Source: Niastella vici
GTDB taxonomy: Bacteria; Bacteroidota; Bacteroidia; Chitinophagales; Chitinophagaceae
Length of the DNA: 64,000 nucleotides
Direction of reading: 5' to 3'
NCBI RefSeq assembly: GCF_002077945.1
Contig: NZ_LVYD01000064.1
Coordinates: 39,244 to 103,243, forward strand
Positions 8,681 through 17,640 of this stretch are shown here, one piece after another (the first letter of the stretch is position 1; each line of letters starts with the position of its first letter). The notes under the pieces were generated by a model. That model was given only the letters and a program-made list of their open reading frames with translations. It was not told where the DNA came from and searched no databases. The position numbers and the translations under genes were made by a program.

Positions 8681-9130
8681 TATCTAGCAGAAAACTTATA
8701 TGCCGTGCATTCCATCAGGTATCAACAATTGGAACACCATTTCTATGTATTTGCCGTACGGGAGCACGATCGCTGGCTTGGTTGGGAAGAAGTGCAATTC
8801 TACGCAGCCATGCTCGATCTGCCAACGGTTCCGCAAATAGAAATAGAAAGCACGCCGGGCAATCAGGCTTTGTTCGAGCAAAAGATAATGAACATAGTTA
8901 CAACGGCCGGTGCATTTGAACCGGTTGATACCGCCACCGGGAAACCCTGTACGCTGGAAGGCATGGTGAGCAGGAATGCTGATGGATTTTACATCGATGC
9001 TTTCGCGCACAACGTATTCAAGTGGGTTCGTAAGGGACATGTAAAAACAAATGAACACTGGACCCGGAACTGGAAGCGGGCACGGCTAAAACACGAAGGA
9101 GGGAATTATGTGGACTTTAACAACCAATAA
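8681..9130 (+). pseudogene. 5'-truncated ATP-dependent RNA ligase remnant
   Basis: The reading frame opens after an in-frame stop at 8678-8680 and begins in the middle of a known family: LAENLYAVHSIRYQ is the segment that in RNA ligases reads GENLYAxHSI. It continues with LEGMVSR (motif IV) and FKWVRKGHVKTNEHW (motif V and the family C-terminus). Missing is the N-terminal part (about 90 residues by family length) with the K-x-D-G lysine that carries AMP, so the product cannot be a working ligase. The only start codon before the conserved region is a GTG at 8705. The intact HD-Pnk gene overlaps its end by 23 bp, the arrangement seen in complete RNA-repair cassettes. The missing 5' end is not found upstream, where the opposite-strand gene begins at 8650. 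Confidence 0.75.
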
Positions 9131-10217
9131 AGAATGGGCGCATCTTCGTGATCAATTCGATTGGGTACGCGATATGGACGATGTTCCGCAAGATGCGGTG
9201 CATCATGCCGAAGGCAACGTGGCAGTGCATACGCGTATGGTGACAGAAGCCTTGCTGCAGCTGGAAGGCTACAAACAACTGCCGGCACAGCAACAGGAAA
9301 TTGTATGGGCCGCCGCCTTGCTGCATGACGTGGAGAAGCGGTCTACCACCGTGCAGGAACCGGATGGAAGCATCACTTCAAAAGGTCATTCGAAAAAGGG
9401 CGCCCTAACGGCCCGGCAAATATTATATACCCAGGTACCAACGCCATTTGCCATTCGCGAACAGATCGTGGAACTGGTGCGTTTTCATGGCCGGCCCATC
9501 TGGGCTATTGAAAAAAGGGACGTGGCCAGAACCATAATTGAGACCAGTTTAATGGTAGATACCCAGTTGCTCGCGCTACTGGCAACAGCAGATGCCCTGG
9601 GTCGACTATGCAATGATCAGGCTGATCTTTTATACCGCATCGATCTGTTTGAGGCCCTTTGCCAGGAACATGATTGCTGGGGTAAACCAAAGGCGTTTCA
9701 AACGCCGCATGCGCAATTCCGGTATTTTCAAAAGCCTGATGGCTCGCCCGATTTTGTACCTTTTGATGAGTTTGGTTCAACGGTGATTATGCTATGCGGA
9801 TTACCGGGCGCCGGCAAGGATACTTATGTGCAACAACATTATAAAGACTGGCCGGTTATTAACCTTGACCAAATACGGCGGCAGAATAGGATTGCGCCAA
9901 CCGATAAAAGCGGTAATGGCACGGTTGTACAGCTGGCCAAAGAACAGGCAAGAGAACATTTACGCAAAAAGCGACATTTTGTGTGGAATGCCACCAACAT
10001 AACCCGGCAAATGCGGTCGCAATTGATTGAATTGTTTGTTACCTACAAGGCGTATGTGAAAACAGTGTATATAGAAGTGCCTTACAACAGGCTGCATGTA
10101 CAGAACAAAGGACGCGAGGCAGTGGTGCCGCAAAAGGCGGTAGATAAACTGATTGCAAAACTGGAAGTACCGGCACCCTGGGAAGGCCATGAGGTTGTAT
10201 ACGCCATTAAAGATTGA
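9108..10217 (+). CDS. HD-Pnk: HD phosphoesterase fused to polynucleotide 5'-kinase
   Basis: Two-domain nucleic-acid end-healing enzyme, 369 aa. Residues about 30-200 form an HD domain (HHAEGNVAVHTRM, LLHDVEKRST with H73-D74, and SKGHSKKGAL). Residues about 225-365 form a P-loop kinase (CGLPGAGKDTYVQQHY Walker A, then NLDQIRRQNR). This architecture is that of Runella slithyformis HD-Pnk, in which the HD part removes 2',3'-cyclic phosphate or 3' phosphate and the kinase phosphorylates 5'-OH ends (known from that family). The partner RNA ligase overlapping its start is truncated, so sealing would need another ligase. A purine-rich GAAGGAGGGAATT stretch precedes the ATG. Confidence 0.9.
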   Translation: MWTLTTNKEWAHLRDQFDWVRDMDDVPQDAVHHAEGNVAVHTRMVTEALLQLEGYKQLPAQQQEIVWAAALLHDVEKRSTTVQEPDGSITSKGHSKKGALTARQILYTQVPTPFAIREQIVELVRFHGRPIWAIEKRDVARTIIETSLMVDTQLLALLATADALGRLCNDQADLLYRIDLFEALCQEHDCWGKPKAFQTPHAQFRYFQKPDGSPDFVPFDEFGSTVIMLCGLPGAGKDTYVQQHYKDWPVINLDQIRRQNRIAPTDKSGNGTVVQLAKEQAREHLRKKRHFVWNATNITRQMRSQLIELFVTYKAYVKTVYIEVPYNRLHVQNKGREAVVPQKAVDKLIAKLEVPAPWEGHEVVYAIKD

Positions 10218-10224
10218 TCCTTAT

Positions 10225-10256
10225 AGAACGGCTCCCTAACGGGCCGTTCTTTTTTT
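10225..10256 (+). terminator. Intrinsic terminator after HD-Pnk
   Basis: Arms AGAACGGC (10225-10232) and GCCGTTCT (10243-10250) with a run of seven T directly after; it lies 8 bp past the HD-Pnk stop and could end transcription on the + strand. Confidence 0.85.
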
Positions 10257-10260
10257 AGCT

Positions 10261-10740
10261 TTATCTTACTATTTCTTTTTGCACAGGAACAAACTCATTG
10301 CCATTAGGCAAACGAACTCTTTCCACAACAAAAATATAGTTGAAATGCCTGAACGGAACCCACAGGTCTTCATAACCAGGATCGGGGTTATAACTGCGAA
10401 GGCAAAGGAGGGGAGAAGCGGAACCGGTTGCTGCGTTATCAGCTGTTTTGATAGCACAGGCGCTTTTCAGTAAACAGAATTGTTCGCCTGTATAATCAAT
10501 TATAAAAACAGCCGGCCGGTGCAGGGGAACATCCTGAATGCTGTTTATTGTCAACAACCGGCCCAGCACCAGGCTGCCCGCAGGGATCGATTGGGCAGTT
10601 CCATCATTCATGCTATTACCCTGGTTGGGGAACCAGTAATATTGTTCACCAGGTATTTTATCTTCTGCGTCAATGTATGACCTGGGCTTACCCAAAACGG
10701 CTTCCAGGTCTTTCAATCCTTTTTGATTAGGGCTTTCCAT
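10261..10740 (-). CDS. S24/LexA-like peptidase-fold protein lacking a DNA-binding domain
   Basis: About 159 aa (a GTG at 10746 would add two residues). The segment FPNQGNSMNDGTAQSIPAGS followed by LVLGR resembles the S24 peptidase core of LexA, UmuD and phage repressors, where Ser precedes Met in G-x-SM and a glycine-rich turn leads to LVL. A possible general-base Lys lies in LLKSACAIK. No helix-turn-helix precedes it, so it is not a whole repressor. It may be a UmuD-like or anti-repressor-like protein, but no polymerase gene is adjacent. Similarity is moderate; the function is not established from sequence. Confidence 0.55.
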   Translation of the reverse strand: MESPNQKGLKDLEAVLGKPRSYIDAEDKIPGEQYYWFPNQGNSMNDGTAQSIPAGSLVLGRLLTINSIQDVPLHRPAVFIIDYTGEQFCLLKSACAIKTADNAATGSASPLLCLRSYNPDPGYEDLWVPFRHFNYIFVVERVRLPNGNEFVPVQKEIVR

Positions 10741-10778
10741 ACGCACCTGTTTGAGATATAAAGGTACGACTGGCGTAT

Positions 10779-11525
10779 TTAAAATAGCGTTGAACCGGTG
10801 AGCTTAAAAATCATAAAATATATAACAACCAATAAAGCCAGTAAATTTATCCATCTGATCCTTTTTGTTCTGTAATCGACGTTTTTACTTTTCTGTATTC
10901 TGATAAAATTAAAAATGGAAAGACCTATACAAAGAATTCCGGCTACGGCAACAATGATCTTGTTATCGAAATTGAACACACATAACATTAACACCAGGGC
11001 GGCCAGGTTTAACAGGGCCTGCGCTCTTAATTGATTGGCTGCTTTGCCCTTTGTGGCTATCGGTTTTATTTGGTCCAGTACCACTTCCAATTGCTCCCGG
11101 TTTTCAATTTGTTTAGGGACCATGATTAGGTCATTGGCCCTGGCGCCTTTGATGATGTAGCTGCCGTTCTTGTGCCGGATTATTTCCTGCACCTCGCTTA
11201 AATAAATGGAAACAGTAGGCGTATTCAGTTGTTCGCGGGAGATCAGCTTATCCGTGATCAACAATTCATAACTGTCAAACATTTTTTTTACCCTTGCCAG
11301 TGAACGGTATACCCCAAACGCGATGACCGCAATAAAAACCAGCACAGGGATCAACATTGTCAAATAGAATGATGCCGGTAGGCTAACGGTGTTCCTGCTG
11401 CTGATATTTAACCAGCTGGATATATTTGCCACAAAAAAAACTATCAATGCAGCCGGAAGACTCAGGAGCAGTATTTTCTTTCTGACCTGCTTATACCCAT
11501 CGGGGCTTATTTTAAATGAATGCAT
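10779..11525 (-). CDS. Membrane protein of unknown function with central soluble domain
   Basis: 248 aa with two N-terminal transmembrane helices (about residues 16-35 and 50-72), a central soluble part (about residues 80-160: YELLITDKLISREQ, IYLSEVQEIIRHKNGSYIIK, LIMVPKQIENREQ), and two or three C-terminal helices. The central part has the beta-strand rhythm and the LITD...I..I...I....G.I.I pattern of bacterial PH-like domains, which is only a suggestion. It has no close operon partner, with 38 bp to the S24-like gene on the same strand. Confidence 0.7.
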   Translation of the reverse strand: MHSFKISPDGYKQVRKKILLLSLPAALIVFFVANISSWLNISSRNTVSLPASFYLTMLIPVLVFIAVIAFGVYRSLARVKKMFDSYELLITDKLISREQLNTPTVSIYLSEVQEIIRHKNGSYIIKGARANDLIMVPKQIENREQLEVVLDQIKPIATKGKAANQLRAQALLNLAALVLMLCVFNFDNKIIVAVAGILCIGLSIFNFIRIQKSKNVDYRTKRIRWINLLALLVVIYFMIFKLTGSTLF

Positions 11526-11742
11526 AATACAGTTGGGTTTTTGGTAAGGACGAATATAATTGATATTTATAAAATATTATAATTCAGGGAAAATGAAAAG
11601 CCGGGACCGCTAAACAGGTTCCTATGAAACTGCTTATATATAACTGCAATGTATCTACATGAAAAAATAGTACATCAACACAATAAGATATTCCATTTTT
11701 ATGGTACTATTATTGTTCTAATCCACACTCAATTGCACAGAT

Positions 11743-12147
11743 ATGGTTAAAAAGGCGCTGATCATGGCTTTCCTGATGGCAAACTCCTGTTGGCTGGTTT
11801 TCGCACAAAACAATTCACTGGCGCAAAGTATGAAGCGCGGACAGGAAGTGTTCAATGCCACCTGTATTGTATGTCATAAAGAAAACGGGCAGGGACAGCC
11901 GGGCGTTTACCCGCCATTGGCTAATTCCGATTTTTTACTCAAAGACAGCAAGCGCGCTATTGGTATTGTACTAAACGGGTTGAATGGAGAAATAACCGTG
12001 AATGGAAAAATATATAATCTCGATATGCCTGCACAAAAACAACTCACCGATCAACAGGTAACCGATGTGTTGAATTTTGTACGAAATAGTTGGGGAAATA
12101 AAAGCAAACCAGTGAATGTGAAACAGGTTATAGCTGCCAGGAAATAA
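11743..12147 (+). CDS. Class I c-type cytochrome, secreted
   Basis: 134 aa. A signal peptide (cleavage after VFAQ) is followed by a single haem-binding CIVCH (Cys41, Cys44, His45) and a distal Met in LDMPAQKQLTDQQVTDVLNF, the usual cytochrome c layout. It is a small periplasmic electron carrier or an accessory subunit. The convergent TonB-like gene ends 10 bp away. The molybdenum hydroxylase genes start less than 1 kb further on and could use such a carrier, but on the opposite strand and with no operon link. Confidence 0.9.
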   Translation: MVKKALIMAFLMANSCWLVFAQNNSLAQSMKRGQEVFNATCIVCHKENGQGQPGVYPPLANSDFLLKDSKRAIGIVLNGLNGEITVNGKIYNLDMPAQKQLTDQQVTDVLNFVRNSWGNKSKPVNVKQVIAARK

Positions 12148-12157
12148 GGGATTTTTA

Positions 12158-12904
12158 TTATCCCCGTTCCAGTCTGAACTGAATAACGACCTGTACTTTT
12201 GATTTCACCTTTTTACCATCCTTTTCAGCCGGCAAAAATTCTGGTTGAAATAACTTAACAACCCGCAGTGCTTCTTCATCCAGGGCTGGAAAAATACTTT
12301 CCGGAATGGTGTAATCAATGGCATCCCCATTTTCATCTACCGTTACTTCTACAAATACTTTTCCCATTTTATTTTTATCAATTGCCTTCTGAGGATACCG
12401 CAGGGTTCTGTTGAGAAAAGATTGCCATTCATAGGTTGAACGAAGCCAAACCGGGTCGCGGTCTGCCTTGCCTATTTGCCATTCGCCATTTGATGACTGG
12501 TATGAATAATCAAACGCATTCTGGGGCTTGTTAACAAAGGAGTCTGTGTTGAAATCATATTGCCAGTCAGGTGTTCCGTCGTTTTTATAAAATATCCAGG
12601 CACCTGTTTTTTTATTTTCAGCATACATTTTACTCGATAGAACCAACCCTTTTGTACTGAACCGTTGCCAAACACTGTCTTTTTTGCCCAACTTATAAAA
12701 ACCACTGGTAGCTAAATTATAATTAAAGTAATACTTATAGGGCCCGTGTTTTATAGTAGGGTTATCAATTAAAGCATCGTATTTCAAATTTACTATACCA
12801 TAATATCTATCACCTGATTCGTCATTAACTTCTTTAGTTTCCTGTGCCAGGGACTTAATGGCAATAAACAGCAATATTAGCAATGGTGTAAGGGACAATT
12901 TCAT
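12158..12904 (-). CDS. Secreted protein with C-terminal TonB-like domain
   Basis: 248 aa with a signal peptide (MKLSLTPLLILLFIAIKSLA, then Q). Residues about 20-150 contain repeated GxYKYYF / GAWIFYKNDG units like MORN or YwqK-type repeats. Residues about 160-248 are a TonB C-terminal domain (RYPQKAIDKNKMGKVFVEVT, then VDENGDAIDYTI and a closing VVIQFRLERG). It lacks the membrane anchor and proline-rich arm of a real energy transducer, so it is probably a periplasmic protein using the TonB_C fold for binding. Such proteins are common in Bacteroidota. Confidence 0.8.
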   Translation of the reverse strand: MKLSLTPLLILLFIAIKSLAQETKEVNDESGDRYYGIVNLKYDALIDNPTIKHGPYKYYFNYNLATSGFYKLGKKDSVWQRFSTKGLVLSSKMYAENKKTGAWIFYKNDGTPDWQYDFNTDSFVNKPQNAFDYSYQSSNGEWQIGKADRDPVWLRSTYEWQSFLNRTLRYPQKAIDKNKMGKVFVEVTVDENGDAIDYTIPESIFPALDEEALRVVKLFQPEFLPAEKDGKKVKSKVQVVIQFRLERG

Positions 12905-12965
12905 GAAAAAGGTTTTGGTGGGCGCAATATAATAAAAAAGCCCACCAACTTACATAGCCCCCACA

Positions 12966-15128
12966 CTAAATTTCGTTCATGTTAAAGGGTAACTTTCTAA
13001 TACGTTTGCCCGTAAGATCAAAGATCGCATTGCACAAGGCCGGGGCAAAAGGCGGTAAGCCCGGTTCGCCCACACCACCGGGTTTTTCCTCATTCTCCAT
13101 AATGTACACTTCAATCTCCGGCACATCGTTTATGCGTGGCATCTGGTATTGATGGAAGTTTGTTTCAACAGCCTTGCCATCGGTAAAATGTGTTTCATGA
13201 ATGGTTGCGGCGCCCAGTGCCATCACAATGCTTCCTTCCACCTGCGCTTTAATGATATCGGGGTTCACATACCAGCCGCAATCCATCACGGCTACAATCC
13301 GGTCAATTGTCAACCTGCCTGCTGCATTGCGCGATACTTTCACCGCTTCACCCACCACGCTTTTAAAACATTCGGTAATGGCAACGCCCCAGCCACTGCT
13401 TTTGCCGCGCGATTTCCAACCCGTTTTTTCTTCCAGCATATCGATCAACGCCCCATAGCGTTCTTCGCGCAAATGCTGCCGGCGAAAATCGAGGGGGTCT
13501 TTTTCTGCAGCCACCGCCAGCTCATCCATAAAACTTTCGTAAGCAAAACCATTGGTCGATGAATATACCGACCGCCACCACATTACCGGCACCGGCGATT
13601 CAGTGGGCACGTCGCAAAAACTGTAATGATCGATGCCATTTATAAAAGCTTCTGCCAGGCCTTCGGTGGTGCTGTTGTTAAAGCTGGTTTTATCGGCATG
13701 TGGCCATTGATGGTCCATATTCTGCGCCGCCATCTTGGTTTGGTAAGCGGTAATGCGGCCATTGTTCAAACCGGCTTTGCATTCATATACGGCGCCGGGG
13801 CGAAAAGGCCCCTGGGTCATATCGTCTTCGCGCGTCCACACCACCTGCACGGGGGCTTTTATTTCCTTTGAAATGAGCGCTGCTTCTGCGGTATAATCGG
13901 TAAATGCTTTCCTCCCAAAACCACCGCCTAAAAAAGTCATGTGTACAGTTATGTTGTCTATGGGCATATTCAGGCGGTCGGCCAGGTCGCGTTGTATCCA
14001 GTCGGGCCCTTGTATGGGTCCCCAGATCTCGCATTTGTCGTTTTGTACATAAGCGGTGCAATTCAACGGTTCCATACAGGCATGCGCTTCATAGGGCGTT
14101 TCATAAACGGCTTCCAGCTTTTTGGCGGCTTTTCCATACGCTGCTTCAAAATTGCCGCCGGTGCGTTGCGACAGGCCGGGTTTTTTCAGGTCTTCTTTCA
14201 TGCGGTTGTACAAGCCGGTTGTATCCAGGTGTTCGAACCCGCTTGTATCCCATTCTACTTTTAAGGCTTTGCGGGCCTGCATGGCGGCCCAGGTGTTATC
14301 GGCAATAATGGCTATACCTTCCCTTGTGGTGTCGAACACCGGCATTTGTACCTTAATGACGTATTTTACGCCGGGCATGGCTTTCACGGCGCTGTCGTCA
14401 TAACTTTTTATTTTTCCCAAAAAGTGCGGACTGCGTTCAACTACGGCATACAACAGACCGGGCAATTTTTTATCAATCCCAAATTCGGCTTTGCCATTCA
14501 CTTTAAGCGGCGTATCCTGCCGCGGTAATGGCTGGCCAATGATGGTGTAATCTTTTCTTTCCTTGAGGGGTACATTTTTGGGTGGCGTTATCTTTGACGC
14601 TTCTTCTACCAGTTCGCCATAACCGAGCTTTTTGCTGCTGGGCCGGTGAATGACTTCACCGTTCTTTGCGTAACATTCAGTGGCTGGCACATTCCATTTT
14701 TTAGCGGCGGCTTCCACCAACATTTCGCGGGCGGTAGCGCCGGTTCTCAACAAATGCTTATAAGCGCCGCGAACGGTGGAACTGCCGCCCGTGATCTGGC
14801 TGCCATATTTATTCTGATGACCCGGTGCAAAAGAGATCGACACCTGGTCGAGCGATACTTCCAGTTCTTCGGCAATCATTTGCGGAACTGCCTGAAAAGA
14901 ACCCTGGCCCATTTCAGAACGGTGGTTTAAAATGGAAACCTTCCCGGTTTTGTCGATAGAAATAAATGCATTCAGGGCAATGCCGAGCGTATCGGCCGTT
15001 TCAGCAGTAACAATAGCAACACCTTCTTCGGCCAGTGCCGGAAAATAAAATCCTATAGTGAGCGCAGCGCCGGTAAAACCTGATAATTTCAAAAAGGCGC
15101 GGCGGTTAATGGAGTTAGCGGTTGGCAT
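12966..15128 (-). CDS. Molybdenum hydroxylase large subunit (IorB / xanthine-dehydrogenase family)
   Basis: 720 aa. A twin-arginine signal (NRRAFLKLSGFTGAALTI) marks a folded, cofactor-loaded exported enzyme. Two molybdopterin-binding regions follow (FLGGGFGRKAFTDYTAEAAL around residue 400; FAYESFMDELAVAAEKDPLD further on), and the active-site glutamate motif PGGVGEPGLPPFAPAL lies near the C-terminus. The single-chain large subunit with a separate 160-aa ferredoxin-like subunit is the isoquinoline 1-oxidoreductase/aldehyde oxidase-like arrangement. The true substrate is unknown; an aldehyde or N-heterocycle is likely. It is downstream of the iron-sulfur subunit in one operon, and family members of this type use the cytosine dinucleotide cofactor, which fits the MocA gene nearby. 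Confidence 0.92.
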   Translation of the reverse strand: MPTANSINRRAFLKLSGFTGAALTIGFYFPALAEEGVAIVTAETADTLGIALNAFISIDKTGKVSILNHRSEMGQGSFQAVPQMIAEELEVSLDQVSISFAPGHQNKYGSQITGGSSTVRGAYKHLLRTGATAREMLVEAAAKKWNVPATECYAKNGEVIHRPSSKKLGYGELVEEASKITPPKNVPLKERKDYTIIGQPLPRQDTPLKVNGKAEFGIDKKLPGLLYAVVERSPHFLGKIKSYDDSAVKAMPGVKYVIKVQMPVFDTTREGIAIIADNTWAAMQARKALKVEWDTSGFEHLDTTGLYNRMKEDLKKPGLSQRTGGNFEAAYGKAAKKLEAVYETPYEAHACMEPLNCTAYVQNDKCEIWGPIQGPDWIQRDLADRLNMPIDNITVHMTFLGGGFGRKAFTDYTAEAALISKEIKAPVQVVWTREDDMTQGPFRPGAVYECKAGLNNGRITAYQTKMAAQNMDHQWPHADKTSFNNSTTEGLAEAFINGIDHYSFCDVPTESPVPVMWWRSVYSSTNGFAYESFMDELAVAAEKDPLDFRRQHLREERYGALIDMLEEKTGWKSRGKSSGWGVAITECFKSVVGEAVKVSRNAAGRLTIDRIVAVMDCGWYVNPDIIKAQVEGSIVMALGAATIHETHFTDGKAVETNFHQYQMPRINDVPEIEVYIMENEEKPGGVGEPGLPPFAPALCNAIFDLTGKRIRKLPFNMNEI

Positions 15129-15146
15129 AATACAGTAATTATTGGG

Positions 15147-15629
15147 TTAAAAACTTTTTGCCGGCGGCTGTTTCATCATGGCCGCTGCCTTGTGAATGGC
15201 TTTACGAATGCGGGGATAGGTGCCGCACCGGCAAATATTTCCCTGCATAGCCATATCGATATCCCGGTCGGTAGGGTTGGCATTGCGTTTCAGCAAAGCC
15301 ACGGCCGACATAATTTGTCCGGTTTGGCAATAACCGCATTGCGGAACCTGTTCGGCGATCCAGGCCTGTTGCACAACATGTGAATTATCTGAACTTATTC
15401 CTTCAATAGTGGTTATTTTTTGATTGCCTACGGCCGATATGGGCATTGAACAGGACCTGATGGCATTGCCATTCAAATGCACGGTGCAGGCGCCGCATTG
15501 CGCCATACCACAGCCATATTTTGTACCGGTAAGGTTCAGCAGGTCGCGCAACACCCACAGCAGGGGCATTTTGGGATCAGCTTCTACGGCATAGCTGCCG
15601 CCGTTGATACTGAGTTTGTACGAAGCCAT
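15147..15629 (-). CDS. [2Fe-2S] subunit of the molybdenum hydroxylase (IorA-like)
   Basis: 160 aa, two [2Fe-2S] clusters: a plant-ferredoxin type ([17 protein letters not shown], then a Cys in IRSCSMP) and a C-terminal helical type ([13 protein letters not shown] and [12 protein letters not shown]). It passes electrons from the molybdenum centre to an outside acceptor. It lacks its own export signal and would ride with the Tat-signalled large subunit encoded 18 bp downstream on the same strand. Confidence 0.94.
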   Translation of the reverse strand: MASYKLSINGGSYAVEADPKMPLLWVLRDLLNLTGTKYGCGMAQCGACTVHLNGNAIRSCSMPISAVGNQKITTIEGISSDNSHVVQQAWIAEQVPQCGYCQTGQIMSAVALLKRNANPTDRDIDMAMQGNICRCGTYPRIRKAIHKAAAMMKQPPAKSF

Positions 15630-15827
15630 AAACAGGTTGTTTTATGTACAGAAAGGTACGATGGGGAAGGGGCGGGTTCCCAATTTATTATACTAATGGT
15701 AAGTGGAATTTGCCCAACGCCGTTGGTCGAATTTGTTTCAAATTATGTGTCGCAACTGTTGTAACTTTAAATTCAGGAGTTATGTATTTAAATATATAAC
15801 GCTCCTGAAAACAAATAAAAGCGACAA

Positions 15828-16988
15828 ATGAAAGAAATACAGGCCATTATACAGGCCTTTGAGGCGGCAGATAAGCAGGGAAGGCAAACGGCGCTGGCCA
15901 CCGTGGTGCATGTACAGGGATCATCGTACCGCCGGCCGGGCGCCCGCATGTTAATTACCCAGGACGGACAGTTGACCGGCGCCATCAGCGGTGGCTGCCT
16001 CGAAGGCGATGCCCTGCGCAAGGCCCTGCTGGTGATGGAACGGCAGCAACCCATGCTGGTCACCTACGACACTACTGATGAGGACGACGCCAAACTTGGC
16101 GTTGGGCTGGGCTGCGAAGGCATTATTCATATTGTAATTGAACCAATATTACCCGGCCAACCTGATAATCCCATTCAATTATTAAAGAGCATCAGCGCGC
16201 AACGGCAGCATGCAGTGCTGGTGATGCTGTTTTCGTTGAACGATCGGCGCGAGGTGCAGCCCGGCACCTGTTTATTGCAATTGCCGGGGCAAACCATTAC
16301 GGCCCGTGTGGGAAATGAGGCGCTGCAACAGGCGATCACCACCGACGCCAAAACCGCCTTTATTAACCAGGTGTCGGCAACAAAAACTTATTTGGCTGAA
16401 GGAAAACAATTCACTGCATTTATTGAATTAATAAAACCAGCTGTATCTGTGGTGATCATCGGGGCGGGCAATGATGCCATGCCGGTGGCGCAAATGGCAA
16501 ATTTGCTCGGCTGGCAGGTAACCGTAGCCGATGGCCGGCCGGCTTATGCAACAGCAGCCCGGTTCCCCACGGCCAACCAGGTACTGGTAACCAAACCCGA
16601 TCAGGTGATTGGACAGGTGGCTATTGACGCGCAAACGGTTTTTGTGCTCATGACCCATAACTATAATTATGATCTGAAAGTGTTGCGGCAGTTGCTTGGC
16701 CAACGCGTTACCTACATCGGTATGCTGGGGCCGCGCAAAAAACTGGTGCGCATGCTCGATGAATTAAAAGCAGAAGGCATTGAGCCTACGGCAGAACAGC
16801 TTGCCTCCGTATATGGACCAGTGGGTTTGAATCTTGGCGCAGAGAATGCCGAAGAGATCGCGTTATCAATTGTTGCCGAAATAAAAGCCATTATTGCGGG
16901 CAGGTCCGGAGAGTCGTTGCGCAATAGCGTTGATACTATTCATCCGCGGGTAGAGAAGGAGATTGAGGAGGTGAAGGTAGGTTCATAG
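15828..16988 (+). CDS. XdhC/CoxI-family molybdenum-enzyme maturation factor
   Basis: 386 aa, N-terminal XdhC_CoxI domain (VVHVQGSSYRRPGARMLI, AISGGCLEGDALRKALLV) and C-terminal Rossmann domain (VVIIGAGNDAMPVAQMANLL; VTYIGMLGPRKKLVRML). XdhC proteins bind the molybdenum cofactor, help its sulfuration and insert it into xanthine-dehydrogenase-type enzymes. It is divergent from the IorA/IorB genes with 198 bp between and thus probably shares regulation with its client. A cofactor-biosynthesis series continues downstream on the same strand. Confidence 0.92.
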   Translation: MKEIQAIIQAFEAADKQGRQTALATVVHVQGSSYRRPGARMLITQDGQLTGAISGGCLEGDALRKALLVMERQQPMLVTYDTTDEDDAKLGVGLGCEGIIHIVIEPILPGQPDNPIQLLKSISAQRQHAVLVMLFSLNDRREVQPGTCLLQLPGQTITARVGNEALQQAITTDAKTAFINQVSATKTYLAEGKQFTAFIELIKPAVSVVIIGAGNDAMPVAQMANLLGWQVTVADGRPAYATAARFPTANQVLVTKPDQVIGQVAIDAQTVFVLMTHNYNYDLKVLRQLLGQRVTYIGMLGPRKKLVRMLDELKAEGIEPTAEQLASVYGPVGLNLGAENAEEIALSIVAEIKAIIAGRSGESLRNSVDTIHPRVEKEIEEVKVGS

Positions 16989-17022
16989 ATTATTCGGTGC
17001 GCCTGGCGGGTTTGAGCGGCTG

Positions 17023-17592
17023 TATTTCGGTTTTATATGATTGCATGGCGGGTTTTACTCTCTGCAATTCGTTTTTATAAGTTTGCACCGCGAGTTTGGT
17101 TCTTTGCAAACCAGTCTCTTCCGTTGACATTGTGAGTTTGAGTCTCTGCAAGCCGGTTTATGCCTTTTGCATTTTGGTTAAAGCTACACCCATGCCGTTT
17201 AAAGGGTTTTATATTCTTGTTTATGAGGTACGCATTTCTGTATAAGTAATTTGCATTACTGTTTAAGTAATTCGCATTACGGTTTAAGCTGTTTGCATGC
17301 TTGTTTTCCTTGTCAGCATGCATGTTTTAATAAAAAAAAGCAATGTTTTTACTGAAAACCGGAATGTTGACGGAGCAAAATGATAAATTGGTAGCCAAAA
17401 CTGCTAAGCTGACAAATCAAGACGACAAACCGGTGGCTAAAATTGCTAATCTGATTGACCAAAAAGACAAACCGGTAATCAAAACCGCTAAGTTGATTTT
17501 CGAAAACGCCAAACAGGTTATTGAAATTCGAAAATGTATGACACAATTCAGCAAACCGGATATCAAACTCGCCAAACTGATTATTAAAGTTG
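17023..17592. repeat. Degenerate 21-bp tandem repeat tract
   Basis: About 27 imperfect copies of a 21-bp unit. In the left half each copy starts GTTTaag and contains TTGCAT (clearest at about 17230-17300: TAATTTGCATTACTGTTTAA type units). In the right half two units pair into a 42-bp repeat coding 14 residues (about 17390-17560; KPVAKIANL, KPVIKTAKL). Because 21 is a multiple of 3, both strands show open frames with seven-residue periodicity, leftward at 17075-17323 and rightward at 17343-17606. It lies between xdhC and mocA, interrupting an otherwise tight gene series. Confidence 0.75.
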
Positions 17593-17606
17593 AAAAATCG
17601 ATCTGA
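17343..17606 (+). CDS. Possible small heptad-repeat protein (doubtful)
   Basis: 87 codons, ATG start, made of about five 14-residue units (for example DKPVAKIANLIDQK) with hydrophobic residues at regular heptad spacing, so it could form a coiled coil. The frame can equally be a by-product of the 21-bp repeat beneath it. It has no signal peptide and no known family. I report it because the sequence is clean and regular; reality as a gene is uncertain. Confidence 0.25.
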   Translation: MFLLKTGMLTEQNDKLVAKTAKLTNQDDKPVAKIANLIDQKDKPVIKTAKLIFENAKQVIEIRKCMTQFSKPDIKLAKLIIKVEKSI

Positions 17607-17640
17607 AAAGCTGATTTAATGAATATCAAAAGCCATAGCC

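Noticed and set aside
17075..17323. 82-codon minus-strand frame with NANYLNS repeats
   Set aside because: It is the reverse reading of the degenerate 21-bp repeat tract; the periodicity alone explains the open frame, so I list the repeat instead.
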